Virus record (IMG/VR): IMGVR_UViG_3300037193_000497
Coordinates: 1 to 40,374 of that record
From: a virus
Length of the DNA stretch: 40,374 nucleotides
Strand: one strand, 5' to 3'
Below the pieces are notes generated by a model, which was not told the DNA's origin, ran no database searches, and saw only the letters and a list, made by a program, of their open reading frames with translations. The translations under genes were made by a program, and so were the position numbers. Positions 12,486 through 17,984 of the stretch are shown one piece after another (position 1 is the stretch's first letter; every line of letters starts with the position of its first letter).

Positions 12486-12616
12486 TGGTTATCGATATGA
12501 AAGCGAAATGTAAATCGGGTAATCACAATTATCAGATTCAGCCAAAATCAGGATGCAAAAACGGCGTTCCTCTTTGGAAATGTAATCGATGTGGTAACAA
12601 AGTCTATTCAATGTAA
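12485..12616 (+). CDS. Small zinc-ribbon protein, 43 aa
   Basis: Cys at about residue 9, His at about 14 and CNRC near residue 33 form a probable zinc ribbon (KCKSGNHNYQ and WKCNRCGNKV). The start overlaps the stop of the previous gene as TAATG. Small zinc ribbons like this often bind nucleic acid or RNA polymerase, but there is no direct evidence here. Confidence 0.6.
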   Translation: MVIDMKAKCKSGNHNYQIQPKSGCKNGVPLWKCNRCGNKVYSM

Positions 12617-12617
12617 T

Positions 12618-13031
12618 ATGCAATGTTCTCGTTTTTCATCTGAATGTAAGCGCGGTTGTACAGGGGTCTGCCGTGCAAAGAATGTATACTGTCCATCGAA
12701 TGGAACTGAAGGCGCTGGATTCACTGAAGAGTACTGCATGAACTGTTTGCATTGTGATCCAGACCCGAACGGTAAAAAGCAATGTGAAATATTACTCGCG
12801 ACGATGTGCTTTTATCCGACCGAACCAGAATACCCTTTAGAATGGCATTACGATTCGACAGGTAATCCAAGGTGTTCAAGGTACGTGAATTGGGATTGGG
12901 GAACAAACGGTGATCCTGACGACCCTGATAATCCCAATAAACCACCTGATCCACCCGACCCACGACAGCTAAATCTTTTCCCACTGTACCACCCTGAGTT
13001 ACTCAACGAACTTCAACGACAAATCGCATGA
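12618..13031 (+). CDS. Cysteine-rich phage protein, 137 aa
   Basis: The first 90 residues contain about a dozen Cys, in groups such as CSRFSSECKRGCTGVC and CMNCLHC, which suggest several zinc sites. A Pro/Asp-rich linker (NGDPDDPDNPNKPPDPPDPR) and a helical end follow. The ATG at 12618 lies one base past the previous stop and is preferred to an upstream GTG inside that gene. No family name is known to me. Confidence 0.65.
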   Translation: MQCSRFSSECKRGCTGVCRAKNVYCPSNGTEGAGFTEEYCMNCLHCDPDPNGKKQCEILLATMCFYPTEPEYPLEWHYDSTGNPRCSRYVNWDWGTNGDPDDPDNPNKPPDPPDPRQLNLFPLYHPELLNELQRQIA

Positions 13032-13222
13032 TTTTAACCTCCAAAGAGCTAGAGATAATACGCCTTATGGCTGATGGGAATTCTAATAAGGTTATCGCAA
13101 TGAGAACCGGATTTAGCGCGGCGACCATCGAAACGTATCGCATCAGAATGATACACAAGATGGAGTTAAAAAACTCTTGTGAGCTAGTGGCCTATGCTTT
13201 AAGAAACAACCTCATAAAATGA
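13028..13222 (+). CDS. LuxR-type HTH DNA-binding protein, 64 aa
   Basis: The entire 64 aa is a GerE/LuxR C-terminal domain: LTSKELEIIRLMADGNSNKV, then IAMRTGFSAATIETYRIRMI where the recognition helix lies, then HKMELKNSCELVAYALRN. There is no receiver or ligand-binding domain, so it would act as a constitutive or protein-regulated binder. It is coupled by ATGA to genes on both sides and lies upstream of the promoter-containing non-coding stretch, which may be one of its targets. Confidence 0.85.
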   Translation: MILTSKELEIIRLMADGNSNKVIAMRTGFSAATIETYRIRMIHKMELKNSCELVAYALRNNLIK

Positions 13223-13461
13223 TCAAAATAACAAGACGTGCGCCAAAGATCGCCAGAGGCGGATCAACTGGACATTCATCGTATGACTGGGATAATTCAG
13301 GAATCGTTTTTAACGACGACTTCGTAGAGAAAGCACTGTCCCGCGATCAGCGAAAGAAAGACGCTAAGGAGAACGGTTTAAAACGCTACCACGCCAACAA
13401 GAAAGAACGTGAAGGTAGAGACACCCGCCAGGATTTCAATAAACGCTACGGGGATTTATGA
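13219..13461 (+). CDS. Basic hypothetical protein, 80 aa
   Basis: Highly charged protein (KKDAKENGLKRYHANKKERE) with a short aromatic N-terminal half. It is likely to be a nucleic-acid-binding or disordered protein. Coupled by ATGA to the LuxR-type gene upstream and to the following gene. Confidence 0.55.
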   Translation: MIKITRRAPKIARGGSTGHSSYDWDNSGIVFNDDFVEKALSRDQRKKDAKENGLKRYHANKKEREGRDTRQDFNKRYGDL

Positions 13462-13661
13462 TGCAGTGGGAAACCTGGAAGATCAACGGGGGCTTTATAC
13501 GGCCTTCCGTTGCTGAATTCACTCCGATCATAATCGATATGGAGACATTGCGGAAGTGTCGCGCAGGACTGAAGAAGAAGATCACAAAGGCAAAGGGGTC
13601 AAAAAAGGTGAGGCTCACGCTTATAAAGGAAGAAATAGATTTTTTGATTGACAACCTTTGA
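13458..13661 (+). CDS. Hypothetical protein, 67 aa
   Basis: A helical basic protein: SVAEFTPIIIDMETLRKCRA followed by LKKKITKAKGSKKVRL and a final helix. It is the last gene before the 700-bp non-coding stretch. Its ATGA overlap with the previous gene supports the start. Confidence 0.55.
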   Translation: MMQWETWKINGGFIRPSVAEFTPIIIDMETLRKCRAGLKKKITKAKGSKKVRLTLIKEEIDFLIDNL

Positions 13662-13679
13662 AAACTTTTTCTCTTACTA

Positions 13680-13739
13680 TTTGGGAAAAATGACCTCGTT
13701 AATTTACATTTGAAAATAGGTTCGCGTGCCTTATCTTTG
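13680..13739 (+). promoter_or_regulatory. Nested tandem Bacteroidota promoters
   Basis: Two exact consensus promoters share an element. P1 is TTTG at 13680, 21 nt, TACATTTG ending at 13712. P2 uses the last four bases of that -7 box (TTTG, 13709-13712) as its -33 element, then 19 nt, then TATCTTTG ending at 13739. No coding gene begins within 600 bp downstream, so the transcripts are expected to be non-coding RNAs, a tRNA-like RNA, or a long leader. Confidence 0.75.
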
Positions 13740-13744
13740 AAGCG

Positions 13745-13823
13745 AATCATAAAGATTTTAGGAACCCTTAGTGGATGGATCGGAAGTAAGGCACCGGTTG
13801 TTCGCTGAGGGTTTCTGCATTTT
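13745..13823 (+). ncRNA. Putative hairpin small RNA or leader
   Basis: Predicted transcript from the tandem promoters. AGGAACCCTTAG (13760-13771) pairs with CTGAGGGTTTCT (13805-13816) as a 12-bp stem with two wobble pairs, enclosing a second stem ATCGG/CCGGT. A short T-run follows at 13820. It could be a roughly 75-nt small RNA with a weak terminator, or the 5' leader of the tRNA-like transcript. No open frame is present. Confidence 0.45.
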
Positions 13824-13825
13824 AT

Positions 13826-13927
13826 GGCCCACTAGTTTAATGGTGAGAATACTTTACGATAGACGCGCAACTCGTCGCTAAAAACTAGTAGCGTATTGAG
13901 ATACAGGTTCGATCCCTGTGAGGGCTA
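13826..13927 (+). tRNA. tRNA-like sequence, unusual length, isotype unresolved
   Basis: The 3' half has a perfect T-arm (ACAGG-TTCGATC-CCTGT) directly followed by GAGGGCT, which pairs with GGCCCAC at the 5' end except for one A-A mismatch and one G-U pair. TAGTTTAATGGTGAG resembles a D-arm with its GG loop. At 102 nt it is longer than an ordinary tRNA. One fold gives an anticodon stem AATAC/GTATT with a 40-nt loop. Another gives a class II tRNA with anticodon AGA (Ser) and an extra arm CGCTA/TAGCG. CCA is not encoded. It may be a degenerate or interrupted tRNA. Confidence 0.5.
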
Positions 13928-13944
13928 CCCTATAAAAAACGTTT

Positions 13945-14131
13945 TGCAAGACTTGTTAAAGCGTGTTTGTAACAGAGACAAACGAAAAACAAGTTGCTTT
14001 TGGATTTAGCTACTACCCGATGGAAGTTAATGAGGGACTGTCGGGTACGATCAACGAAGACGAAAATTCCGGGCTCTGCCAACGCCGACAACCCGGCCGT
14101 GAAAATCTTTAACTCCCCAGTCTTCGATTGC
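13945..14131 (+). ncRNA. Strongly folded non-coding segment
   Basis: Four independent helices lie in under 190 nt. ACTTGTT (13951) pairs with AACAAGT (13988), enclosing GTTTGT/ACAAAC with a 7-nt loop. TACCCGA (14014) pairs with TCGGGTA (14041). CAACGAAGAC (14052) pairs with 14120-14130 through ten pairs and one bulge, enclosing CCGGG/CCCGG. Such dense nested pairing is typical of a structured RNA. No ATG-started gene covers it. I know of no RNA family that matches. Confidence 0.45.
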
Positions 14132-14360
14132 CGTTACGGGATGCGGATGCTTTCTATTGGCAGAGTAGATCAATCTGTTTAAACAAAGATCTATTAACCC
14201 AGAATTACAATACAAATATACTGATTAATATTCTTAATTGGGCTTTGTAGGGTATTTCACGGGAAAGGCGAGTCATGCCCATACATCAACTAAGGTCTTA
14301 GGTTGAAATAAATATCCGATTCCTGTAACAAATTACTAACACATAGTGTATAATTGTGGT
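14132..14360. other. Remainder of the non-coding stretch
   Basis: No supported gene. A hairpin TAGATC (14166) / GATCTA (14188) with a 16-nt loop is present, and the rest is AT-rich. I see no consensus promoter for the ribbon-helix-helix gene that follows, so that gene may depend on read-through from the tandem promoters at 13680-13739. Confidence 0.4.
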
Positions 14361-14534
14361 ATGAAAGAACACACAAACGTAAGAATCGATTCTGAACTTC
14401 TGAAATTATTGAGGGACGCCGCGAAGAAAGAAAGGCGATCATTTACAAATTACATTGAAGTTGTGCTTTGGGATCATGTGAATTCTGAAAGCCAGAAAGA
14501 ACCCGCTAAGAAATTAATTAAGATGGGAAGATGA
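14361..14534 (+). CDS. Ribbon-helix-helix DNA-binding protein, 57 aa
   Basis: HTNVRIDSELLKLLRDAAKK followed by ERRSFTNYIEVVLWDHV is a complete Arc/MetJ-type ribbon-helix-helix unit: a short strand (NVRID), helix A and helix B with an S-x-x-N-Y-I-E turn. Such proteins bind operators as dimers. The ATG at 14361 is used instead of a GTG 15 bases upstream, because it starts immediately before the strand. It is the first gene after the non-coding stretch and may regulate it. Confidence 0.8.
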   Translation: MKEHTNVRIDSELLKLLRDAAKKERRSFTNYIEVVLWDHVNSESQKEPAKKLIKMGR

Positions 14535-14599
14535 TCCGCACTTTCGACGACTTCTGGAAACTTCTTTCTGAAAACCCTATATGGTTAGAACATGTATAA
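14531..14599 (+). CDS. Tiny ORF, 22 aa
   Basis: MIRTFDDFWKLLSENPIWLE followed by His-Val and a stop; it overlaps the stop of the ribbon-helix-helix gene and the start of the 115-aa gene. FDDFW-x-x-L resembles the N-terminus of longer small phage proteins, so this may be a truncated relic or a translational-coupling peptide. Confidence 0.4.
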   Translation: MIRTFDDFWKLLSENPIWLEHV

Positions 14600-14939
14600 A
14601 CTCGCTGTAACAATTTGGTTCACTTTCTACGAGCATCACACCGGAGAACAATATGTATTTGATGGGAAGGATGGCCGGCACTTAAAGCAACTCCTTAAAA
14701 AAGTTGAGGCAAAGGTGAAGCAAAAGAACATGGAGCCCAACGAGGAAAACATTTTGAACAGCCTGAAAGGATTCTTAAATTCAGTGAAAGACCCGTGGAT
14801 CTTGGAGCATTTAGAAATCAGTTTAATCAATAGCAAATTCAATTCATTGTATGTCAACGCCGTCAGAAATAACCCGTTCACAGCAACAGACAGGATTACA
14901 GAAATTGTCAGAAAGCGTAATTCTCAAGGAGCAGGATAG
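14592..14939 (+). CDS. Conserved phage protein, possible replication accessory
   Basis: Protein of 115 aa. The N-terminal WFTFYEHHTGEQYVFDGKDG followed by a basic helix (LKQLLKKVEAKVKQ) is a recurring pattern in Bacteroidota phage replication regions, where F-Y-E and Y-x-F-x-G-K-D are conserved. The C-terminal half is helical with SKFNSLYVNAVRN. The next gene overlaps it by 89 bp in another frame. No biochemical function is known to me; helicase-loader-like activity is only suggested by location. Confidence 0.6.
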   Translation: MYKLAVTIWFTFYEHHTGEQYVFDGKDGRHLKQLLKKVEAKVKQKNMEPNEENILNSLKGFLNSVKDPWILEHLEISLINSKFNSLYVNAVRNNPFTATDRITEIVRKRNSQGAG

Positions 14940-15456
14940 AGAATCGGTGATAATATTTGTCGCTCAACTTATTAACCGATTGGGCAAGCTGTATCAAATA
15001 CCTGGATCATCAGACGAACACTGTGTGATACTTGCCGAATGGGTTTACGACAATTACAAATTTGAGTCACTGGAAGCGGTTAAAGAATGTTTGCGTAATC
15101 CACCGGAGACTTTTGATGAACAGGGCCGGAAAGAAAACAATTGGAGACTGACCCCAGACAGAATACAAAAGTGGATGACCGTAACACTTGAGCGAGAGGC
15201 CATCAAACGCGAGAAGGAAAACGAAAAACTGAAACTTGATTTCAAGGATGAATTAACTCCACCATCAGAGCAGGAAGATTATGCAGAATATTATAAAAGG
15301 TTTTACGGTGGATTTAAAGAGCGTATTGATAACGGTGAAGCACTCAAAGACGAACCAAAGATTGAACAGCAAGCAGCAAACGCCGGATTCATGGATGAAG
15401 GTTATCTAAAGTTTAAAAAAGAACGATTAAAGAAACTATCTGGTGAACATGGATAA
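14851..15456 (+). CDS. Hypothetical replication-region protein, 201 aa
   Basis: A helical, charged protein. Residues 25-80 (ESVIIFVAQLINRLGKLYQI, HCVILAEWVYDNY) form a folded helical domain, followed by WRLTPDRIQKWMTVTLERE and a highly charged, probably coiled-coil C-terminus. The layout (winged or helical N-terminus plus flexible C-terminus) is like phage replisome organisers or helicase loaders, but no diagnostic motif is present. Confidence 0.6.
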   Translation: MSTPSEITRSQQQTGLQKLSESVILKEQDRESVIIFVAQLINRLGKLYQIPGSSDEHCVILAEWVYDNYKFESLEAVKECLRNPPETFDEQGRKENNWRLTPDRIQKWMTVTLEREAIKREKENEKLKLDFKDELTPPSEQEDYAEYYKRFYGGFKERIDNGEALKDEPKIEQQAANAGFMDEGYLKFKKERLKKLSGEHG

Positions 15457-15709
15457 AATATGTACTGTATGTGGAGAATTAAAGCCGATGCCTACTATAG
15501 CCGCATTCGATAGAGACTTTCCCGGATGGTGTAGTAGTTGTATTCATGGCGAGGTTGAATTTCTTTACAGAGAATGGCAGGCACTAACACCCGAGCAACG
15601 CAATCGAAGAATAGCAAACTGTGAGGGTTATAAAATGATTCACGGAACAAACACAATACCCATTGAAAGTACTATCTGTTTACCACAAGGAGGGACAGAT
15701 GGTGTTTGA
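15449..15709 (+). CDS. Small zinc-binding protein, 86 aa
   Basis: CTVCGELK at about residue 5 and WCSSC at about residue 28 form a four-Cys zinc ribbon. A WQALTPEQRNRRIANCEGYK helix follows. The ATG at 15449 overlaps the end of the preceding gene; a GTG six bases earlier is possible. Similar CxxCG...CxxC proteins are common in phage early operons. Role unknown. Confidence 0.65.
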   Translation: MDKICTVCGELKPMPTIAAFDRDFPGWCSSCIHGEVEFLYREWQALTPEQRNRRIANCEGYKMIHGTNTIPIESTICLPQGGTDGV

Positions 15710-15842
15710 TGGTAATAATCAACACGCAGTAGATATTCGCGGATGGGGCCGATTACTGTATATGGAAAACGGGGCTTTGATACAAGATGCTTTCGGTGAG
15801 TTAGTCGCTGACCTGCTGAACGAAAAATTCAAAACGATTTAA
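15699..15842 (+). CDS. Small hypothetical protein, 47 aa
   Basis: Begins MVFDGNNQHAVDIRGWGRLL and ends FGELVADLLNEKFKTI. The middle (RLLYMENGALIQDAFGELVA) is an ordinary small alpha/beta pattern often seen in phage genes. It overlaps the preceding gene by 11 bases. Confidence 0.55.
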   Translation: MVFDGNNQHAVDIRGWGRLLYMENGALIQDAFGELVADLLNEKFKTI

Positions 15843-15856
15843 TCTATGAAAGGATA

Positions 15857-15871
15857 CGCCTCTAAACAAAA
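15857..15871 (+). repeat. 15-bp direct repeat, copy 1
   Basis: CGCCTCTAAACAAAA occurs here and again at 16112-16126, each time shortly before an ATG (six and eight bases). It also lies within a 13-codon ORF starting at 15846. Confidence 0.75.
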
Positions 15872-15876
15872 ACGAT

Positions 15877-16110
15877 ATGAGATATAAGTATTCATTTAAG
15901 CTAATAGGGTTTGGCAAGTACGAGCAAGTTAAAGAAGAAATAAAGGAGCCTAGACCTAATGGATACTACTGGGTTAAATATCAAGGCCAATGGCTTATCG
16001 CGGAGTATGCAGATCGTATGTGGATTTTTCTGGGTGACATTGGCCTAATGCTTGATTATCACTTCGATAAAATACATGAAGTAAAAATTGAAGAGCCTAG
16101 TTACAATTGA
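15877..16110 (+). CDS. Hypothetical Trp-rich phage protein, 77 aa
   Basis: The C-terminal half, GYYWVKYQGQWLIAEYADRM, resembles the minus-strand 54-aa protein at 5568-5732 (GFYWVKWDENHDWEVAKW). Both appear to be small single-domain beta proteins with a shared Y-W-V-K and W-x-x-A pattern. The N-terminal 25 residues are basic. Preceded by the first copy of a 15-bp direct repeat. Confidence 0.6.
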   Translation: MRYKYSFKLIGFGKYEQVKEEIKEPRPNGYYWVKYQGQWLIAEYADRMWIFLGDIGLMLDYHFDKIHEVKIEEPSYN

Positions 16111-16111
16111 T

Positions 16112-16126
16112 CGCCTCTAAACAAAA
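16112..16126 (+). repeat. 15-bp direct repeat, copy 2
   Basis: Exact second copy of the sequence at 15857-15871, directly upstream of the ATG at 16134. The spacing to the start codon is similar in both cases. Confidence 0.75.
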
Positions 16127-16133
16127 CAGAAGT

Positions 16134-16331
16134 ATGAACTGGATTAGAAAACTTTTTATGTTAGATCAATGGGAGTATGGGACTTGTGGCGCAACGGGAT
16201 CTACCGATAAACTGAAGGCAAGAAGAAATAATATAATATTACTTTACTGTAATGCCGAGTCTAGTTTTGCATGGTACAAGTACCGTGTAGTCTTGTTTAC
16301 GCAAAGTGACGTGGAGTCAGGTTTCGTTTAG
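16134..16331 (+). CDS. Hypothetical protein, 65 aa
   Basis: Begins MNWIRKLFMLDQWEYGTCGA, then a basic stretch and a beta-rich end (SSFAWYKYRVVLFTQSD). Two Cys are far apart. The ATG at 16134 is preferred over an upstream TTG lying within the repeat region. A terminator-like hairpin follows its stop. Confidence 0.5.
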   Translation: MNWIRKLFMLDQWEYGTCGATGSTDKLKARRNNIILLYCNAESSFAWYKYRVVLFTQSDVESGFV

Positions 16332-16337
16332 GTCTTT

Positions 16338-16366
16338 AGCGGCTGTGGGGTTAAACCGCTTTTTTT
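16338..16366 (+). terminator. Terminator-like hairpin before the next start codon
   Basis: AGCGG and CCGCT pair around a 13-nt loop and are followed by seven Ts that run directly into the ATG at 16367. The stem is short. It may act as an attenuator within the operon as much as a full stop. Confidence 0.5.
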
Positions 16367-16681
16367 ATGACAACGATATTATTTAAGCACGGACAGTTCC
16401 AGACAGAAGACGGGATTTGTTTCGAAGATCAGGAAAAGATCGGTGGATTGATAGGGCTGCATGAAGGGCTATTCGATAAGTCTGATATTCCGGAAGGCTC
16501 CACTTATTCAATCCGTGAGAAGGTGGAAGTGGTTGACGTAGGTCAATGCAAAGATTTACTTACCGAATCAGACCATTGTACCTGTGATGATGGATGTAAG
16601 GTGTTCGTCGCCCGTATAATAGAACCCATGAGCACACCAGAACAAAATAGCGAGAAGTGTTTCAAAAACATTAAGCCATGA
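16367..16681 (+). CDS. Hypothetical protein, 104 aa
   Basis: A soluble acidic protein: FKHGQFQTEDGICFEDQEKI at the N-terminus and a Cys cluster HCTCDDGCKVFVARIIEP at about 70-87, which may bind metal. The start codon follows immediately after the T-run of a hairpin. Its stop overlaps the next start (ATGA). Family unknown. Confidence 0.55.
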   Translation: MTTILFKHGQFQTEDGICFEDQEKIGGLIGLHEGLFDKSDIPEGSTYSIREKVEVVDVGQCKDLLTESDHCTCDDGCKVFVARIIEPMSTPEQNSEKCFKNIKP

Positions 16682-17340
16682 AACTCACCCACTGGCTTAT
16701 TCTGGCAATTGTAGTATTGGCGCTCGGTAACGTAATCCTTTGGAACATGCTTTCCGGCTCCGAAATGTCCCGAGAGGCAGCAAGATCCGCTAATACTGAA
16801 AGTGAAAAGCAGTTCCAGAAGGATTTGAGCCAAAGGGACGGCCGTATTTTAACACTGGAACACGAACTAGCCGACACGGTATCAAAACTAAGGTCAAAAC
16901 ATGCGTCGTTCCTGAGTGAAATAAACCGCCTTAATTCGAAGATCGTCCCTGTAGCCAGTTTACCAAAGCTTCCACCCGAGTGTGATACCTGTTTGCACCA
17001 GCTTGTGATCAGGGATGAAAAGATAACCGCGCAATCAGGCTTAATTGAAGGGTTGCAAACTGAAATATCGGTTTCTGAGGCTAAAAACGCCGAGATCAAG
17101 GATGAGTTGTTTGGAAAAATAGAACTACTGGACAGCGCCAACTCCGCAAAGTTCAATAAAATAGACAGTCTTTTAAGCGTACCAGAGCCTTCCACCTGGC
17201 AATTGGGTATTACCGGAGGAATTGGAACAACACTTTCAGACGGCAAGCTTCACGCGGGGCCGACCATCAACTTCGGGTTGACCAAAACGATAAAGATTAA
17301 GAAGATAAGACTACGTGATTTATTTCGTAAGAAAAGGTAG
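16678..17340 (+). CDS. Membrane-anchored coiled-coil protein, possible spanin-like
   Basis: Protein of 220 aa with an N-terminal membrane anchor (LILAIVVLALGNVILWNM), a long coiled coil (about 30-90), a CDTC pair at about 102, further coiled coil, and a C-terminal beta stretch WQLGITGGIGTTLSD plus a basic tail. Anchor plus periplasmic coiled coil is the layout of Rz-type inner spanins, but the protein is longer than usual and lies far from the amidase. The glycine-rich end recalls outer-membrane beta strands. Lysis role unproven. Confidence 0.5.
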   Translation: MKLTHWLILAIVVLALGNVILWNMLSGSEMSREAARSANTESEKQFQKDLSQRDGRILTLEHELADTVSKLRSKHASFLSEINRLNSKIVPVASLPKLPPECDTCLHQLVIRDEKITAQSGLIEGLQTEISVSEAKNAEIKDELFGKIELLDSANSAKFNKIDSLLSVPEPSTWQLGITGGIGTTLSDGKLHAGPTINFGLTKTIKIKKIRLRDLFRKKR

Positions 17341-17367
17341 TATCTTGGTGATTGGTAGAGTGGTTGG

Positions 17368-17422
17368 AAACCGGTTCCCAGAAAAAGCGTAAGGGGTTAT
17401 GTTGAACGGGGACCGGTTTTTT
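17368..17422 (+). terminator. Long-stem intrinsic terminator
   Basis: AAACCGGTTCCC and GGGGACCGGTTT form a 12-bp stem with one wobble and a 28-nt loop, followed by a T-run. It follows the coiled-coil gene and precedes a separate gene at 17452. Confidence 0.7.
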
Positions 17423-17451
17423 CATGGCAAAAGATTTGTACATTTACCCAC

Positions 17452-17763
17452 ATGGGATCATTATTTACATTCAACATTAACAACCATGTTGACTTATCCC
17501 AACTTGAAAGGGACGTTAAACAAATTAAAACCATAGCAATGGCAACCAAGGAACAATTTCAACAAGCACTCACAGAACTTACCAGTTCAATCGAGAATAT
17601 AGCTACAGACATTCAAACTCTTGTGGACCGTCTTGAACAAGGTGGATTATCTACAGCCGAAGAAGAGGAAATATTTACTCAATTACGGGCTGCTGCTGAT
17701 CGCGCTAAGAACATAGCCGATATTAATCCAGAAGAGCCAACTACTCCAACACCGCAGGCTTAG
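17452..17763 (+). CDS. Coiled-coil protein, 103 aa
   Basis: Helical throughout: VDLSQLERDVKQIKTIAMAT and SIENIATDIQTLVDRLEQGG, then STAEEEEIFTQLRAAADRAK and a Pro/Thr tail. The heptad-like spacing suggests a homo-oligomeric coil, as in some small phage virion or accessory proteins. An internal ATG at 17539 (MATKEQFQQAL) is an alternative start. It lies between a terminator upstream and the small-RNA locus downstream, so it probably has its own promoter; TACATTTA at 17436 is a weak candidate. Confidence 0.6.
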   Translation: MGSLFTFNINNHVDLSQLERDVKQIKTIAMATKEQFQQALTELTSSIENIATDIQTLVDRLEQGGLSTAEEEEIFTQLRAAADRAKNIADINPEEPTTPTPQA

Positions 17764-17780
17764 TTTGTTTGGCATTTGAA

Positions 17781-17809
17781 TTTGGCTTAATTTCGCGGTA
17801 TTAGTTTTG
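17781..17809 (+). promoter_or_regulatory. Promoter of putative small RNA
   Basis: TAGTTTTG (17802-17809) fits TAnnTTTG exactly. TTTG elements lie 17 nt (17781) and 23 nt (17775) upstream, the two ends of the accepted spacing range. No gene starts on the plus strand downstream. Confidence 0.5.
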
Positions 17810-17814
17810 AGGTG

Positions 17815-17976
17815 GAGTAATCCCTGACACGCAGGACTGCACTAAAGGCCCACGCCAGACCCAGTTACTTCAAAACTTTTTGCAAGGCACGGCCACGCTG
17901 AGGACAGGCCCACGATGATCAACAAAGGTTCATCACACATTTTAACCCGGACGCGCAAACGCCCGGGTTTTTTTAT
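17815..17976 (+). ncRNA. Putative small RNA at the convergent junction
   Basis: About 160 nt between a consensus -7 element and a strong terminator, with no open frame. Local pairing is visible: GGAGTAA (17814) with TTACTTC (17865), and GATGA with TCATC before the terminator stem. It lies immediately beyond the early operon and 8 bp from the 3' end of the convergent beta-helix gene. No RNA family recognised. Confidence 0.4.
17944..17975 (+). terminator. Intrinsic terminator at the convergent junction
   Basis: AACCCGG and CCGGGTT form a perfect 7-bp stem with a 12-nt loop, followed by TTTTTTTATT on the plus strand. It ends rightward transcription before the leftward late genes. Confidence 0.85.
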
Positions 17977-17984
17977 TGCAAGGT

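Noticed and set aside
13994-14182. Open frame of 62 codons in the non-coding stretch
   Set aside because: It starts with TTG, has no coupling or promoter of its own close by, and its sequence coincides with several perfect RNA helices that explain the base composition better.
17345-17420. tRNA-like start (GGTAGAGTGGTT) after the coiled-coil gene
   Set aside because: No T-arm or acceptor match follows; the sequence is fully explained by a 12-bp intrinsic terminator stem.
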